Position numbers and translations under genes: made by a program. DNA of 64,000 nucleotides from Succinatimonas sp. UBA7265. Its GTDB lineage: Bacteria > Pseudomonadota > Gammaproteobacteria > Enterobacterales > Succinivibrionaceae. Positions within the stretch are counted from its first letter, which is position 1. Every line of letters begins with the position of its first letter. Under the pieces are notes generated by a model. The model was not told the origin of the DNA, searched no databases, and saw nothing but the letters and a program-made list of their open reading frames with translations. The DNA is taken from assembly GCA_002473165.1 (NCBI GenBank), contig DKSD01000001.1, forward strand, positions 12,081-76,080, in the 5' to 3' direction. This document shows, piece by piece, positions 1-8,049 of this stretch.

Positions 1-2908
1 CGATGCCTGGGCCGCGGCGATGGCCGAGCAGTCTCAGGGCGAAAAAGCCGCCGCCGCGCCTGAGCCTCCGAAAGATACCGCTGTAGCATCAGATGACGGC
101 AACGATGCCTGGGCCGCGGCCATGGCCGAGCAGCAAAACGCCGGCAAGTCAGGCGAGGAGAAAGATCTGGCCGCTGCCATGCAGCAGGCCGCCGCCCCAA
201 AAACTGAAGCATCAGCCGCACAAGAACCCGGCAAGGCTGATGCTGCCGCTGCCGGGGAACAGTCAGCAGCCGAGCCTGGCAATGCCGGTGCTGATGATGA
301 GGCGGATTTTGAGAAATTTGCCGAGCAGGCATCCGCCGCGCACTCTGGCGATGACGAGAGCGATTTTGAAAAATTCGCCGAACAGGCTGCCGGATCCTCC
401 GGCAGCCCTGAACCTGCGGCTGCTAGCGCTGAAAGCGCGCCGGCGGCTGAAGAGCCTGCGCAGGGCGTACAGGAGTCTGAGGCGGTTAAATCCTCTGACG
501 AGGAGGATTTTGAGAAGTTTGCCGAAAACGCTGACCTGCAAAAAAGGTCCGCAGCGGATGCTGCCGCCAGGCCTGACGAGGACGAAAACGACTTTGAGAA
601 GTTCGCCGAGCAGGCCGCCGGCACCGTCACTGAAGAGGACGGCAAGGCGTCCGCGAGCGCTGATACAGCTGATGGCGCAGCCGCCCCTGATGATGAAAGC
701 GATTTTGAAAAATTCGCCGAGCAGTCTGCAGAAGCCGTAATTGAGCCTGAAGCAAGGCCTGTGACCGAGGAACTCCCCCCAAAAGAGAAAGAACCCCGGG
801 GCGGTGAAACGTCAGCGGTGTCAGAGGACGCAACCGCGCCTGAACAGATCTCAGCTGACGAGGCGGATCTGCAAAAATTTGCCGGGCAGGCGGCGCAGGC
901 CGGGAATTCCGGCGATGAAGAAAAAACTGTCGCAGAGCCCGAGAGCGCGACCGCCGAGCGTGAGGCAGCTGAGCTTTCTCAGACCGAGACGGCCGATGAC
1001 GCGCTTGCTGTGTCTGAGGACACAGCAGAGCCTGAACAGATTTCAGCTGATGAGGCGGACCTGCAAAAATTTGCCGGGCAGGCGGCGCGCTCTGATGGTG
1101 AGAACGCCGGCAGCAAGGCCTCAAACGAGGCAGCCGCCGAGAGCGTGATCGCCGAGCCTGAGACTGCGGCAGCTGAGCTTTCCGGGACTGAGCCGGCCGG
1201 CGCTGCGCCTGAGGCGGAACAAGATCCTGAGGCTGGCGCTGAGGATGCAGGCGCTGCCGCGGCGAGCGCGGAGGAAAACACCGCGCCTGAGACTGAACCG
1301 GATGCCGAGATCACAGACAGCACCGTGAGCGATGCGGTTACTGCTGCCGAGGGCACGGCCGCCGGCGATTTTGCCAGGGCTTTTGCCCAGGCTGCGGCGC
1401 AGCAGCTGGACGAAGGCGCAGCGCCCGCTGACGCTGAGATCATTGATGAGGGCGGCGCGCCTGAAAACGCGGAGGCCGCTGAGGCTGAGATCGCCGATGA
1501 CGGCACGCAAGAGGCTGAGGCAGGCAAGGAAGAGATCCCTGAGAAAGATGCGGCGCCGGAACAAGGCAGCGGCGGATCTCAGGAAGCATTGCCGCAGAAC
1601 TCCCCTGAAACTGAGGGCGCGGAAGAGGTTTTGCAGCCAGAAGAAACGGCATCAGGAGATCAAGCAGATGCTTCGGAGGCTGCTGAAAGCGCTGATGATC
1701 ATCCTGAAGAAGGCGCGCAGCCGCGCCTTGACACCGTCGTCGATGATGACATTGATTTGGAGCAGCTTTTAAGCCCGCAGCCTGAAGAAAACGGCGCGGA
1801 GGCTGAACATGCCGAGGCTGGGAGCGAAACACCGCCTGAGGGCGGTGCGGGTGGGGCGGAAGCTGAAAACCCGGTGCCGGATGCTGACATGGCAGAGCCT
1901 GAAGGCGCCATTGAGCCTCATGATGAGGCTGAGGGTGAAGCGCCTGCCGGGGAAAGCGCCGAGGCGGAAACTGCGGGAATCCCCGATGCCGCGGCGCAGG
2001 GTGCAGAGGGAATCAGCGCTGAAACCGATCTTGCTCAGGACGCTGAGGAAACAGCCGCTGAAAATCAGGACATTCCTGAAACGGCGGCTGCGGACGCAGC
2101 TGAGCCTGAAGCAGAGGCCGCGGCCGCAACTGAGGATCAGGGTGTCGCAGCAGCTGATACAGAGTCAGCTTTGCCTGATGAGGCGGAAAGCGAAGCAACT
2201 GACGGAGACGCGGGCACAGCGGAAGCGCTGACTGAACCTGGCGCTGAGGCAGAGACGCCTTCGGGCATAAGTGCGGGGGATGCGCCTTCAGCTGATCCCG
2301 CTGCCGGAAGCGGCGCAGATCCGCTTAAGACATTCAGCTGGAAGGTTCCTGACGACGAAGGCTTTGACGTTACTGACGGGCACGGCGAGGATCTCTCCGC
2401 CTCCCCGGCCTCGGAGGCCGAAGCCGCGCAGGCTCAGGACATCATGTCCATGCTCAGCGACGGCGGCGCTGGCGCAGCGGTTCCTGAAGAGGCTCATACG
2501 GGCTCCTCAGGCATGCTCTCTGATGACGATCTCATCAGGATGATGGGTTCGGACAGCATCCCCGCCGAAGGCTCCGTCGAAGCGGCCAAGGCTGAGGAGC
2601 GCCTTGTCCCTGAGAGCGAAAAAGCGCCCGGGAGCGAGAAGCCCAAAGCCGAGGAGCCTGACGACGATCTTTACCAGGGCGACATGAAATCGGTAAACCG
2701 CGAGGCTGATGAGCCGCGCAGCGAATATGGCGGGCTGAGCAGCCGCCAGCATCAGTACCTGAGCGATGAGCTCAATCTTGCCAGGCTGTACTTTGAGACC
2801 GGCGACACCGAGGAAGCGCTCAAGCTCGTGCAGGAGATCTCAGAGCGCGGCAGCGATGATCTCAAATCAGGCGCCCAGGCGCTCAAAGATGAATACGCCA
2901 CGGAGTAA
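1..2908 (+). CDS. FimV/HubP-like acidic protein, 5' end outside window
   Basis: The reading frame is open at base 2. The residues before the first ATG (DAWAAAMAEQ) recur about 30 residues later, so the gene starts upstream of the window. The last 50 residues (LNLARLYFETGDTEEAL, then SGAQALKDEY) match the FimV C-terminal helical domain of polar-landmark proteins. The rest is a very acidic, Ala/Glu-rich low-complexity region. It carries seven diverged copies of a short motif, DFEKFAEQ or DLQKFAGQ, each after an acidic DE pair, within roughly residues 90-350. FimV/HubP proteins normally have an N-terminal LysM domain and one transmembrane helix with this acidic part in the cytoplasm; both would lie upstream. 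The 3' end overlaps the next gene by 20 bases. Family assignment rests on the C-terminal domain only. Confidence 0.75.
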   Translation, partial: DAWAAAMAEQSQGEKAAAAPEPPKDTAVASDDGNDAWAAAMAEQQNAGKSGEEKDLAAAMQQAAAPKTEASAAQEPGKADAAAAGEQSAAEPGNAGADDEADFEKFAEQASAAHSGDDESDFEKFAEQAAGSSGSPEPAAASAESAPAAEEPAQGVQESEAVKSSDEEDFEKFAENADLQKRSAADAAARPDEDENDFEKFAEQAAGTVTEEDGKASASADTADGAAAPDDESDFEKFAEQSAEAVIEPEARPVTEELPPKEKEPRGGETSAVSEDATAPEQISADEADLQKFAGQAAQAGNSGDEEKTVAEPESATAEREAAELSQTETADDALAVSEDTAEPEQISADEADLQKFAGQAARSDGENAGSKASNEAAAESVIAEPETAAAELSGTEPAGAAPEAEQDPEAGAEDAGAAAASAEENTAPETEPDAEITDSTVSDAVTAAEGTAAGDFARAFAQAAAQQLDEGAAPADAEIIDEGGAPENAEAAEAEIADDGTQEAEAGKEEIPEKDAAPEQGSGGSQEALPQNSPETEGAEEVLQPEETASGDQADASEAAESADDHPEEGAQPRLDTVVDDDIDLEQLLSPQPEENGAEAEHAEAGSETPPEGGAGGAEAENPVPDADMAEPEGAIEPHDEAEGEAPAGESAEAETAGIPDAAAQGAEGISAETDLAQDAEETAAENQDIPETAAADAAEPEAEAAAATEDQGVAAADTESALPDEAESEATDGDAGTAEALTEPGAEAETPSGISAGDAPSADPAAGSGADPLKTFSWKVPDDEGFDVTDGHGEDLSASPASEAEAAQAQDIMSMLSDGGAGAAVPEEAHTGSSGMLSDDDLIRMMGSDSIPAEGSVEAAKAEERLVPESEKAPGSEKPKAEEPDDDLYQGDMKSVNREADEPRSEYGGLSSRQHQYLSDELNLARLYFETGDTEEALKLVQEISERGSDDLKSGAQALKDEYATE
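300..1090 (+). repeat. Seven-copy DFEKFAEQ / DLQKFAGQ motif array
   Basis: Within the FimV-like gene a coding repeat of about 36 bases occurs near 300, 360, 505, 585, 695, 865 and 1055. The encoded core is acidic residues plus DFEKFAEQ (five copies, one ending in AEN) or DLQKFAGQ (two copies). Spacing is irregular, so these are dispersed short linear motifs, not a tandem array. Confidence 0.8.
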
Positions 2909-3557
2909 AGTTCTTTACGGCCTCTCCTCTGAGGGGCTGATCCCCGCAGGCGGCGATCTGCGGATCCTGGGCACACCCGGCGCGGTGCAGGCTTTTTTGC
3001 GCCTCAAAGAGGCCGCCCGCGCCGACGGTTATGAGGTCAAAGCCTGCTCAGGCTGGAGATCTTTTGAGCGCCAGGCTGCCATCGTGGGCGACAAACTCGC
3101 GCTCCGGCGCCCGGTGCTTGACGCCTCAGAGCGCCCAATCGATATCTCTTCGCTGCCGCTTGTGCAAAAGCTCGAGGCGGCGCTGCGTTTTTCGGCGCTG
3201 CCCGGTTTCTCGCGCCACCACTTCGGCACGGATTTTGACATCTACCCTGAGAACCTGCTGCCCCGGGGTTATGCCTTGCAGCTCACCTGCGCGGAGTACG
3301 CCCAAGACGGCTGTTTTTACCCTTTCGGGCGCTGGCTTGCGCAAAACCTCGAGCGTTTTGGTTTTTTAAGGCCTTTCTCCGGGGCAGGCCTCGTAAGCCG
3401 GGAGCCCTGGCATATTTCCTATTTCCCCGAGGCCGAGTGCTGCCTGGCGCAATTCAGCCTGGATGAGGGCAAGAGCGCGCTGCGCGCCTCAGGACTGCCC
3501 TGGGCTGAGGCGGCCTGCGCTTATGCCGACGCGCATTTCCCGCGCTGTTTTTCCTGA
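2889..3557 (+). CDS. M15-family D-Ala-D-Ala carboxypeptidase (VanY-like)
   Basis: A 222-residue protein with the peptidase M15B/VanY zinc motifs. SGWRSFERQ lies near residue 54, SRHHFGTDFDI near 107 (His and Asp ligands), and EPWHISY near 172 (catalytic Glu and the last His). Such enzymes trim the terminal D-Ala of peptidoglycan peptides. No signal peptide or membrane segment is visible from the chosen start, so either the protein is cytoplasmic or it acts on peptides by another route. ATG at 2889 was chosen because the 41 codons above it in the same frame overlap the FimV-like gene and have no protein character. The gene overlaps the upstream one by 20 bases, suggesting coupled translation. 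Confidence 0.8.
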   Translation: MNTPRSKVLYGLSSEGLIPAGGDLRILGTPGAVQAFLRLKEAARADGYEVKACSGWRSFERQAAIVGDKLALRRPVLDASERPIDISSLPLVQKLEAALRFSALPGFSRHHFGTDFDIYPENLLPRGYALQLTCAEYAQDGCFYPFGRWLAQNLERFGFLRPFSGAGLVSREPWHISYFPEAECCLAQFSLDEGKSALRASGLPWAEAACAYADAHFPRCFS

Positions 3558-3647
3558 TCATCCTGCGCAAAAGTCGCATCTGGGCTTTAAAGCCCCGCAT
3601 CAAGCCCCCACAATGAGATCATCGTGTTTTAAAAAGGAATGTCAGCC

Positions 3648-4589
3648 ATGGATTCAGCGGAAAAGATCTTAAATCTCGTCATCATCGGCTCAGGGCCTGC
3701 AGGCTGCACGGCAGCCATTTACGCCTCAAGGGCAGGCCTGAGCCCGGTTCTTGTCGCAGGCCCGGACGCCGGCGGGCAGCTTGTCACCACCCCTGAGATC
3801 GCCAACTGGCCGGGCGAGGCCGATGAGCCCTCAGGCTTTGAGCTTATGGACAAGCTGCAAAAGCACGCCAAAAAGCTCGGCACGGAATTTATCTCCGACA
3901 AAGTCGTCAAAGCCTCCCTGAAGACCGATCCCAAGGAGCTTACGCTCGGCTCGGGCAGGGTGCTTAAAGCCCGCAGCGTGATCATCGCCACCGGCGCCAA
4001 AGCGCGCTATCTGGGCCTTGAGAGCGAGCGCGCTTACAAGGGCAAAGGCGTGTCCGCCTGCGCCACCTGCGACGGTTTTTTCTACCGCGGCAAGGATGTC
4101 GCCGTGGCAGGCGGCGGCAGCGCCGCCTTTGTCGAGGCCTTGTTCCTGTGCAGGATCTGCCGCAAGGTTTACCTCATCCACCGCCGCGACGGTTTCCGCG
4201 CCGAAAAGGCTTTAATTGAGCGCTTTAAAGACGAGGTCAAAGCAGGCAAAGCCGAGCTCGTCACCCCTGCCGTCATAAGCGAGGTCAAAGGCGACGGGCA
4301 AAAGGTCACGGGAGTGCATCTTGAGTTCAAAGACGGCAGCGCGCGCGATCTCGAAGTCTCCGGGATCTTTGTGGCCATAGGTCATGATCCGGAAACGGCG
4401 CTTTTCAAAGATGAGATCGAGACGGATGAGCAGGGCTATATCGCGATCGGGCACGGGGCGGAGACCGCAACCTCAGTCCCCGGGGTTTTCGCCGCAGGCG
4501 ACTGCGCCGACCGCGTCTACCGCCAGGCCATCACCTCGGCAGGCCAGGGTTGCAAAGCGGCGCTGGATGCCGAGCATTACCTGAGCTGA
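3648..4589 (+). CDS. trxB: Thioredoxin reductase
   Basis: A 313-residue FAD/NADPH pyridine-nucleotide-disulfide oxidoreductase that reduces thioredoxin. Visible motifs are the N-terminal FAD fold (GSGPAGCTAAIYASRAG), the redox-active CATCDG near residue 138, an NADPH-binding GGGSAAFVEAL segment, HRRDGFRAEK, and the C-terminal FAD contact GVFAAGDCAD. Length and order match bacterial TrxB. An ATG at 3639 is in frame, but the AAGGA at 3634-3638 abuts it directly and sits 9 bases before the ATG at 3648, so the second ATG is preferred. No thioredoxin gene is adjacent. In an anaerobe TrxB would support disulfide reduction for ribonucleotide reductase and peroxide defence. Confidence 0.93.
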   Translation: MDSAEKILNLVIIGSGPAGCTAAIYASRAGLSPVLVAGPDAGGQLVTTPEIANWPGEADEPSGFELMDKLQKHAKKLGTEFISDKVVKASLKTDPKELTLGSGRVLKARSVIIATGAKARYLGLESERAYKGKGVSACATCDGFFYRGKDVAVAGGGSAAFVEALFLCRICRKVYLIHRRDGFRAEKALIERFKDEVKAGKAELVTPAVISEVKGDGQKVTGVHLEFKDGSARDLEVSGIFVAIGHDPETALFKDEIETDEQGYIAIGHGAETATSVPGVFAAGDCADRVYRQAITSAGQGCKAALDAEHYLS

Positions 4590-4638
4590 CAGGCGCTGAT
4601 GCGCTAAAATGTCCGCAGTTTTTTGCGGAGATTTCTTT

Positions 4639-5016
4639 ATGGCCAAACAGCAGGCTCCTGGTTTAACCAGGATTTACCGGGCTTTTTTCTACAGCATGAA
4701 AGGCTTTAAAGCCGGGATCATCAATGAGGCCGCGGTGCGCCAGGAACTGGTTTTGGCCGTGATCCTGACGATCGCCGCTTTCTTTGTGGCAGACGGCTTG
4801 GCCTCGCTGCTGCTGCTCATCATCCTGCCCTGGCTTACCGTGGCCTTTGAGCTGTTAAATTCAGCCATAGAGGCGGTGGTCGATCGCATCGGCACGGAGT
4901 GGAATGAGCTCTCAGGCCGCGCCAAAGATTTGGGATCGGCCTGCGTGTTCGTGCTGCTGTGCCTCAACGTCCTGGTGTGGGGCGCCTTCCTGCTGCACCG
5001 CTTCGGGCTGGTGTGA
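4639..5016 (+). CDS. dgkA: Diacylglycerol kinase
   Basis: A 125-residue integral membrane protein of the prokaryotic diacylglycerol kinase family. It recycles diacylglycerol from membrane-derived oligosaccharide or lipid A modification into phosphatidic acid. NEAAVRQEL near residue 30 and the signature ELLNSAIEAVVDRIG near residue 70 are intact, with three hydrophobic helices at about 35-50, 52-70 and 98-120. ATG 4639 follows GCGGAG with an 8-base gap; an upstream in-frame ATG at 4609 has no such site. The stop is 4 bases before the tadA start, suggesting one transcript. Confidence 0.92.
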   Translation: MAKQQAPGLTRIYRAFFYSMKGFKAGIINEAAVRQELVLAVILTIAAFFVADGLASLLLLIILPWLTVAFELLNSAIEAVVDRIGTEWNELSGRAKDLGSACVFVLLCLNVLVWGAFLLHRFGLV

Positions 5017-5020
5017 GCGC

Positions 5021-5563
5021 GTGTTAAGGGCACCTGAGTACTACATGGCGCTGGCGCTGGCCCAGGCCTCGCATGCTTTGGACATAGGCGAGATCCCTGT
5101 CGGCGCCGTTGTCGTGGACGCAGACGGCGCCGTGGTGGGCGCCGGCTGCAATGAGACGCTGACATCCCATGATCCCTCGGCCCACGCGGAGATGGTGGCG
5201 CTGCGCAAGGCTGCGCTGGCGCTGTCAAACTACCGCCTGCCCGGGCTTTCCATGTACGTGACGCTCGAGCCTTGCCCGATGTGCACGGGGCTGCTCATCC
5301 ATGCGCGCCTTAAGCATCTGTGGTTTGGCACCCCGGATCCGCGCACCGGCGCGTGCGGCAGCGTGTTCAGCCTGATAGGCGATCCGCGCCACAACCATCA
5401 CGTTGAGGTCTCAGGCGGGATCTTGCAGGATGAGTGTTCCAAAATCCTCAAGGATTTTTTCAAATTAAGGCGCGCCCAGGCCAAGGCGCTTAACGCCAAA
5501 CGCATCGCGCCGCTGGTCTCTCCGTTGAAAATCCTTGATGGGACAACGGTTTTGCAAAAATAA
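5021..5563 (+). CDS. tadA: tRNA-specific adenosine-34 deaminase
   Basis: A 180-residue zinc deaminase that converts A34 to inosine in tRNA-Arg(ACG), an essential decoding modification. HAEM (zinc His and proton-shuttling Glu) and PCPMC (two zinc Cys) are present, as is the family start pattern PEYYMALALAQA followed by EIPVGAVVV. The start is assigned to GTG 5021, which gives the N-terminus usual for TadA; the codons above it belong to dgkA in another frame. The C-terminal tail after residue 150 is basic (KLRRAQAKALNAKRIAP) and may contact tRNA. Confidence 0.92.
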   Translation: MLRAPEYYMALALAQASHALDIGEIPVGAVVVDADGAVVGAGCNETLTSHDPSAHAEMVALRKAALALSNYRLPGLSMYVTLEPCPMCTGLLIHARLKHLWFGTPDPRTGACGSVFSLIGDPRHNHHVEVSGGILQDECSKILKDFFKLRRAQAKALNAKRIAPLVSPLKILDGTTVLQK

Positions 5564-5579
5564 CGTTTGACGCAAAGCC

Positions 5580-5585
5580 TATAAT
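5580..5585 (+). promoter_or_regulatory. Possible -10 box before the JetD-like gene
   Basis: TATAAT lies 54 bases before the GTG start of the JetD-like gene. No good -35 box sits 16-18 bases above it; the nearby TTGACG is only 7 bases away. Weak evidence. Confidence 0.3.
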
Positions 5586-5638
5586 GTTGGATCATCTTTA
5601 TTTAACAGCGGATGGATTGCAACGTTAAGGAGCTGACT

Positions 5639-6901
5639 GTGAAAAGTCGCAACAGTATTCGCACCGAAATCAACAATATCTACAGGACCAAAGTCATCAC
5701 CTGGCTGACCGAGCACGTCAAGGACAGCCACGTCATCCAGGGCTTCCCGTTCCGCATTTACCTGGACGCCCCCACCGATGATCAGGAAGTGGCCGCGCAC
5801 AAGGACGAGTTCATCGCTTTCTGCGATGACTGGCACCGCGAGCTGGCCGCAGGCAAAGTTGATTTCCTGGAAAAAGAATACCCGGGGCTGGGCAAGGTCG
5901 AGGTGCCGGTGCACCTGGTCTTTGAACGCCCTGATGAAGTCGTGACCTGGGCCGGACACCTTGTGGAGTACCACACCGCCTTAAAGCGCCTGGACATCAT
6001 CGCTGAGAAGCTCCCGCAGCTCATAGACAGCTCTATTGAGAACATCTCCACGCTGACGACGCTCGATGACGTCGACTTTGGCCGTTTCGTCGAAGTGTGC
6101 CGCTGGATCATCACGCACCGCAACAGCGGCAGCCTGATCCGCGAGATGAAGATCCGCGGCGTCGACACCACATGGTTTGAAGGCCACCGCGGCCTGTTGC
6201 TGGTGTTCCTGCGCGCCTACTTAAAGCTCAACCCGCTGCGCAAAGATCTGTTGCAGCTGGGGCTGGTGCCGCCGCCGGCGCTCATCAGGATCGTGATCCT
6301 CGATCATGTGCTGCGCGCCAAAGCCGGCAACCTGCGCTATTTGGCTGTGCCGGTCAAAGAGCTCTCCGAGCTCGATATCAAGCCCTCGCGCGTGATCTTC
6401 CTCGAGGACATCGCTTCGGCGCTCTCGCTGCCGGACGTGCCGGGCACCGTGATTGTGGTCACTCCTTCCCACTCGCTGGCCGCGCTGTGCAAGACTCCGT
6501 GGATCGCCAACGCCCGCTGCGAGTTCTCAGGCTCCATAGATCTCAGATCTTTCGTGATGCTCAACAATGTCAGGGTTTACCTGCCGGAGACCACGTCCCT
6601 GCTCATGGATGAGCAGACCTTTATCAATAACAAAGATCTTTGGACCTTTGACGACGTGTCAGCCCAGGATCTTGTGACCCCGACAGCCCTGACGCCGCAG
6701 GAAGCTTCGCTGTACCGCCTGCTCTCCTCCGGCATCTTCGGGCTCAAAGTGCGCATCGCCCAGGAGCGCATCCCCTATGAGATGCTCTGCGGCGCGATCG
6801 GTGTCAAAGTCCCGGTCAACGATAAGAACCCTGGCAAGGATGAGGACGCTGACGTCTCCATGGAATCAGACGAGCTTCCCGCAGAAGAACCTGCGGAGTA
6901 A
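5639..6901 (+). CDS. Orphan JetD-like protein (DUF3322/DUF2220, TOPRIM-type)
   Basis: A 420-residue protein that matches JetD/MksG, the nuclease subunit of the Wadjet (JetABCD) plasmid-defence condensin. Family hallmarks run through the sequence: IRGVDTTWFEGHRGLL, the TOPRIM glutamate in FLEDIASALSLP (Glu near residue 256), SLLMDEQTF, LTPQEASLYRLL and AQERIPYEML near the end. The usual second TOPRIM motif (GDIDTHGF in typical members) reads GSIDLRSF here, so the first acidic residue is Ser299 and the His is Arg303. A glycine-rich loop before it is also replaced (TPSHSL). jetA, jetB and jetC are not adjacent. GTG 5639 is preferred because TAAGGAG sits 6 bases upstream; an ATG at 5612 has no such site. 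A strong hairpin follows the stop. Confidence 0.8.
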   Translation: MKSRNSIRTEINNIYRTKVITWLTEHVKDSHVIQGFPFRIYLDAPTDDQEVAAHKDEFIAFCDDWHRELAAGKVDFLEKEYPGLGKVEVPVHLVFERPDEVVTWAGHLVEYHTALKRLDIIAEKLPQLIDSSIENISTLTTLDDVDFGRFVEVCRWIITHRNSGSLIREMKIRGVDTTWFEGHRGLLLVFLRAYLKLNPLRKDLLQLGLVPPPALIRIVILDHVLRAKAGNLRYLAVPVKELSELDIKPSRVIFLEDIASALSLPDVPGTVIVVTPSHSLAALCKTPWIANARCEFSGSIDLRSFVMLNNVRVYLPETTSLLMDEQTFINNKDLWTFDDVSAQDLVTPTALTPQEASLYRLLSSGIFGLKVRIAQERIPYEMLCGAIGVKVPVNDKNPGKDEDADVSMESDELPAEEPAE

Positions 6902-6919
6902 AGCCTAAAGCGCAAAAAC

Positions 6920-6943
6920 AAGGGCGGCCGTGCGGCCGCCCTT
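6920..6943. terminator. Convergent terminator hairpin
   Basis: A perfect 10-base-pair stem (AAGGGCGGCC pairing with GGCCGCCCTT) with loop GTGC lies between convergent genes. An A-run precedes it, so the minus-strand transcript would carry a U-run; the plus side has only short T content. Confidence 0.75.
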
Positions 6944-6960
6944 GCTGTATGCGCCTGGGA

Positions 6961-7692
6961 TCAGGCGATGGAGCGCAGCCTGTCCAGATCATCGAGCGCG
7001 AACCCGGTCTCCGCATTTTTGCCGGCGTCCCCGCTGCCGCTTAACATGCGGATGCCATTGAAGAGCGAGCGCAGCTCGCGCTCGGCGCTCCAGGCCAAAG
7101 GCAGGTAACCCGGGAAGCGCGCGGCGATGCGCAGCAGCACCGAGTCCTGCCTGCCGCAGTTTACGCAGTTTTGGAGATACTCAGGATAGAGCGTGTCCTT
7201 AAGATCCTCATTGCAGCGGTGATCAAGCGACAGCCCGCAGAAGCTCAGGCGCCCGTGGCGCGATCTCGCGATCTCGCGGTTGTCGACGCTCAGTTCCTCC
7301 GAGATGATGCTGCAGCCGTTAAAGCGCACGGTGTAGCGGGCACGGTGGGCCTGCAGCGAGTTCAGCTCATCGGTGATGCGCAGATCGGCCGCATAGCCGT
7401 GCTCGGCGATGCCGCTTTGGGAGAGCTGCGGGTTGGGCCTGATGTCCAGGGTTTTTACGGACGCGCCGTCCAAAAGACGCGAAAAGGCGGCGCTGGCTTT
7501 GAAGAAATCGCGCTTGACCGCGTGGGACTGCAAGCGCAAAAGACCCAAGGTGAGGCGGCCTTTTACCGCCTCCTGGCAGGGCAGCATGCCGCTGTATTCT
7601 GTATTGCCGGGGTTTAAGCGATCGCGGCTTCTGAAGACCACGGTGAGATCCTGCAGTTTTCCGTGGTTGAAGATGCTAAATGAATAAAGCAT
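6961..7692 (-). CDS. Protein of unknown function, 243 aa
   Basis: I do not recognise this protein. It has no signal peptide or membrane helix. It opens with MLYSFSIFNHGKLQDLTVVF, contains many charged and aromatic residues, and has a CxNCGRQD segment near residue 180 that could be a partial metal site. RLTLGLLRL and YTVRFNGCSIISEELSVDNRE look like beta strands, so a small beta-rich domain such as a PilZ-type barrel is possible, but the RxxxR and DxSxxG signatures of PilZ are not evident. It is monocistronic and convergent with the JetD-like gene. Coding is supported by length, base use and the absence of a better frame. Confidence 0.55.
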   Translation of the reverse strand: MLYSFSIFNHGKLQDLTVVFRSRDRLNPGNTEYSGMLPCQEAVKGRLTLGLLRLQSHAVKRDFFKASAAFSRLLDGASVKTLDIRPNPQLSQSGIAEHGYAADLRITDELNSLQAHRARYTVRFNGCSIISEELSVDNREIARSRHGRLSFCGLSLDHRCNEDLKDTLYPEYLQNCVNCGRQDSVLLRIAARFPGYLPLAWSAERELRSLFNGIRMLSGSGDAGKNAETGFALDDLDRLRSIA

Positions 7693-8049
7693 GAGGCGCT
7701 TTTTCTCTGCTGAGTTCTTAACGTTTTATTATTCTTAACCCGCTTTTATTTCGGATTTAACATTCCGAAAGCGGACACAGGAGAGTGCAAACCTTTGTGC
7801 AAGGCGGCAGGCAGGCTGTGGCATAAACATTGTTGCGAGCGCATTTGACAGCATAAATCAAGGATGCCGTAAACGCTTTCGCAATCCAATGTACTAAGAC
7901 AGTATAAGCGATGATCTCCGATTTTCAACTCGTGCTTGCATAGAAGTTATGAACAGGCAGGTTTTTGACCTTGAAGGTCAAAAAGGTACAGCCAGACGGA
8001 GCGCCGCCGGGCGGCAAAGCAGGATTTCGTTTCTAAGGAAAAAGAACAG
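7693..8049. other. 357-base divergent intergenic region
   Basis: Region between divergently transcribed genes, so it should carry both promoters. Its base composition is more AT-rich than the genes around it. The only distinct structure is the inverted repeat at 7962-7984. No convincing RNA gene or ORF is seen. Confidence 0.5.
7962..7984. repeat. Perfect 11-base inverted repeat
   Basis: TTTTTGACCTT, a central G, then AAGGTCAAAAA: a perfect dyad 66 bases before the metallo-hydrolase start. It could be an operator or fold as a 9-pair hairpin with a 5-base loop. No neighbouring regulator gene is present. Confidence 0.6.

Noticed and set aside
34..2231. Several long antisense and +1-frame ORFs opposite the FimV-like gene
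   Set aside because: They arise from the high-GC, Ala/Glu-rich repeats; their Ser/Ala- or Arg-rich translations show no domain and overlap a clearly coding frame.
5567..5585. TTGACG and TATAAT as a complete sigma-70 promoter before the JetD-like gene
   Set aside because: The two boxes are only 7 bases apart, far from the 16-18 needed.
7746..7928. 60-residue minus-strand ORF in the 7693-8049 intergenic region
   Set aside because: No ribosome binding site and no protein-like composition.
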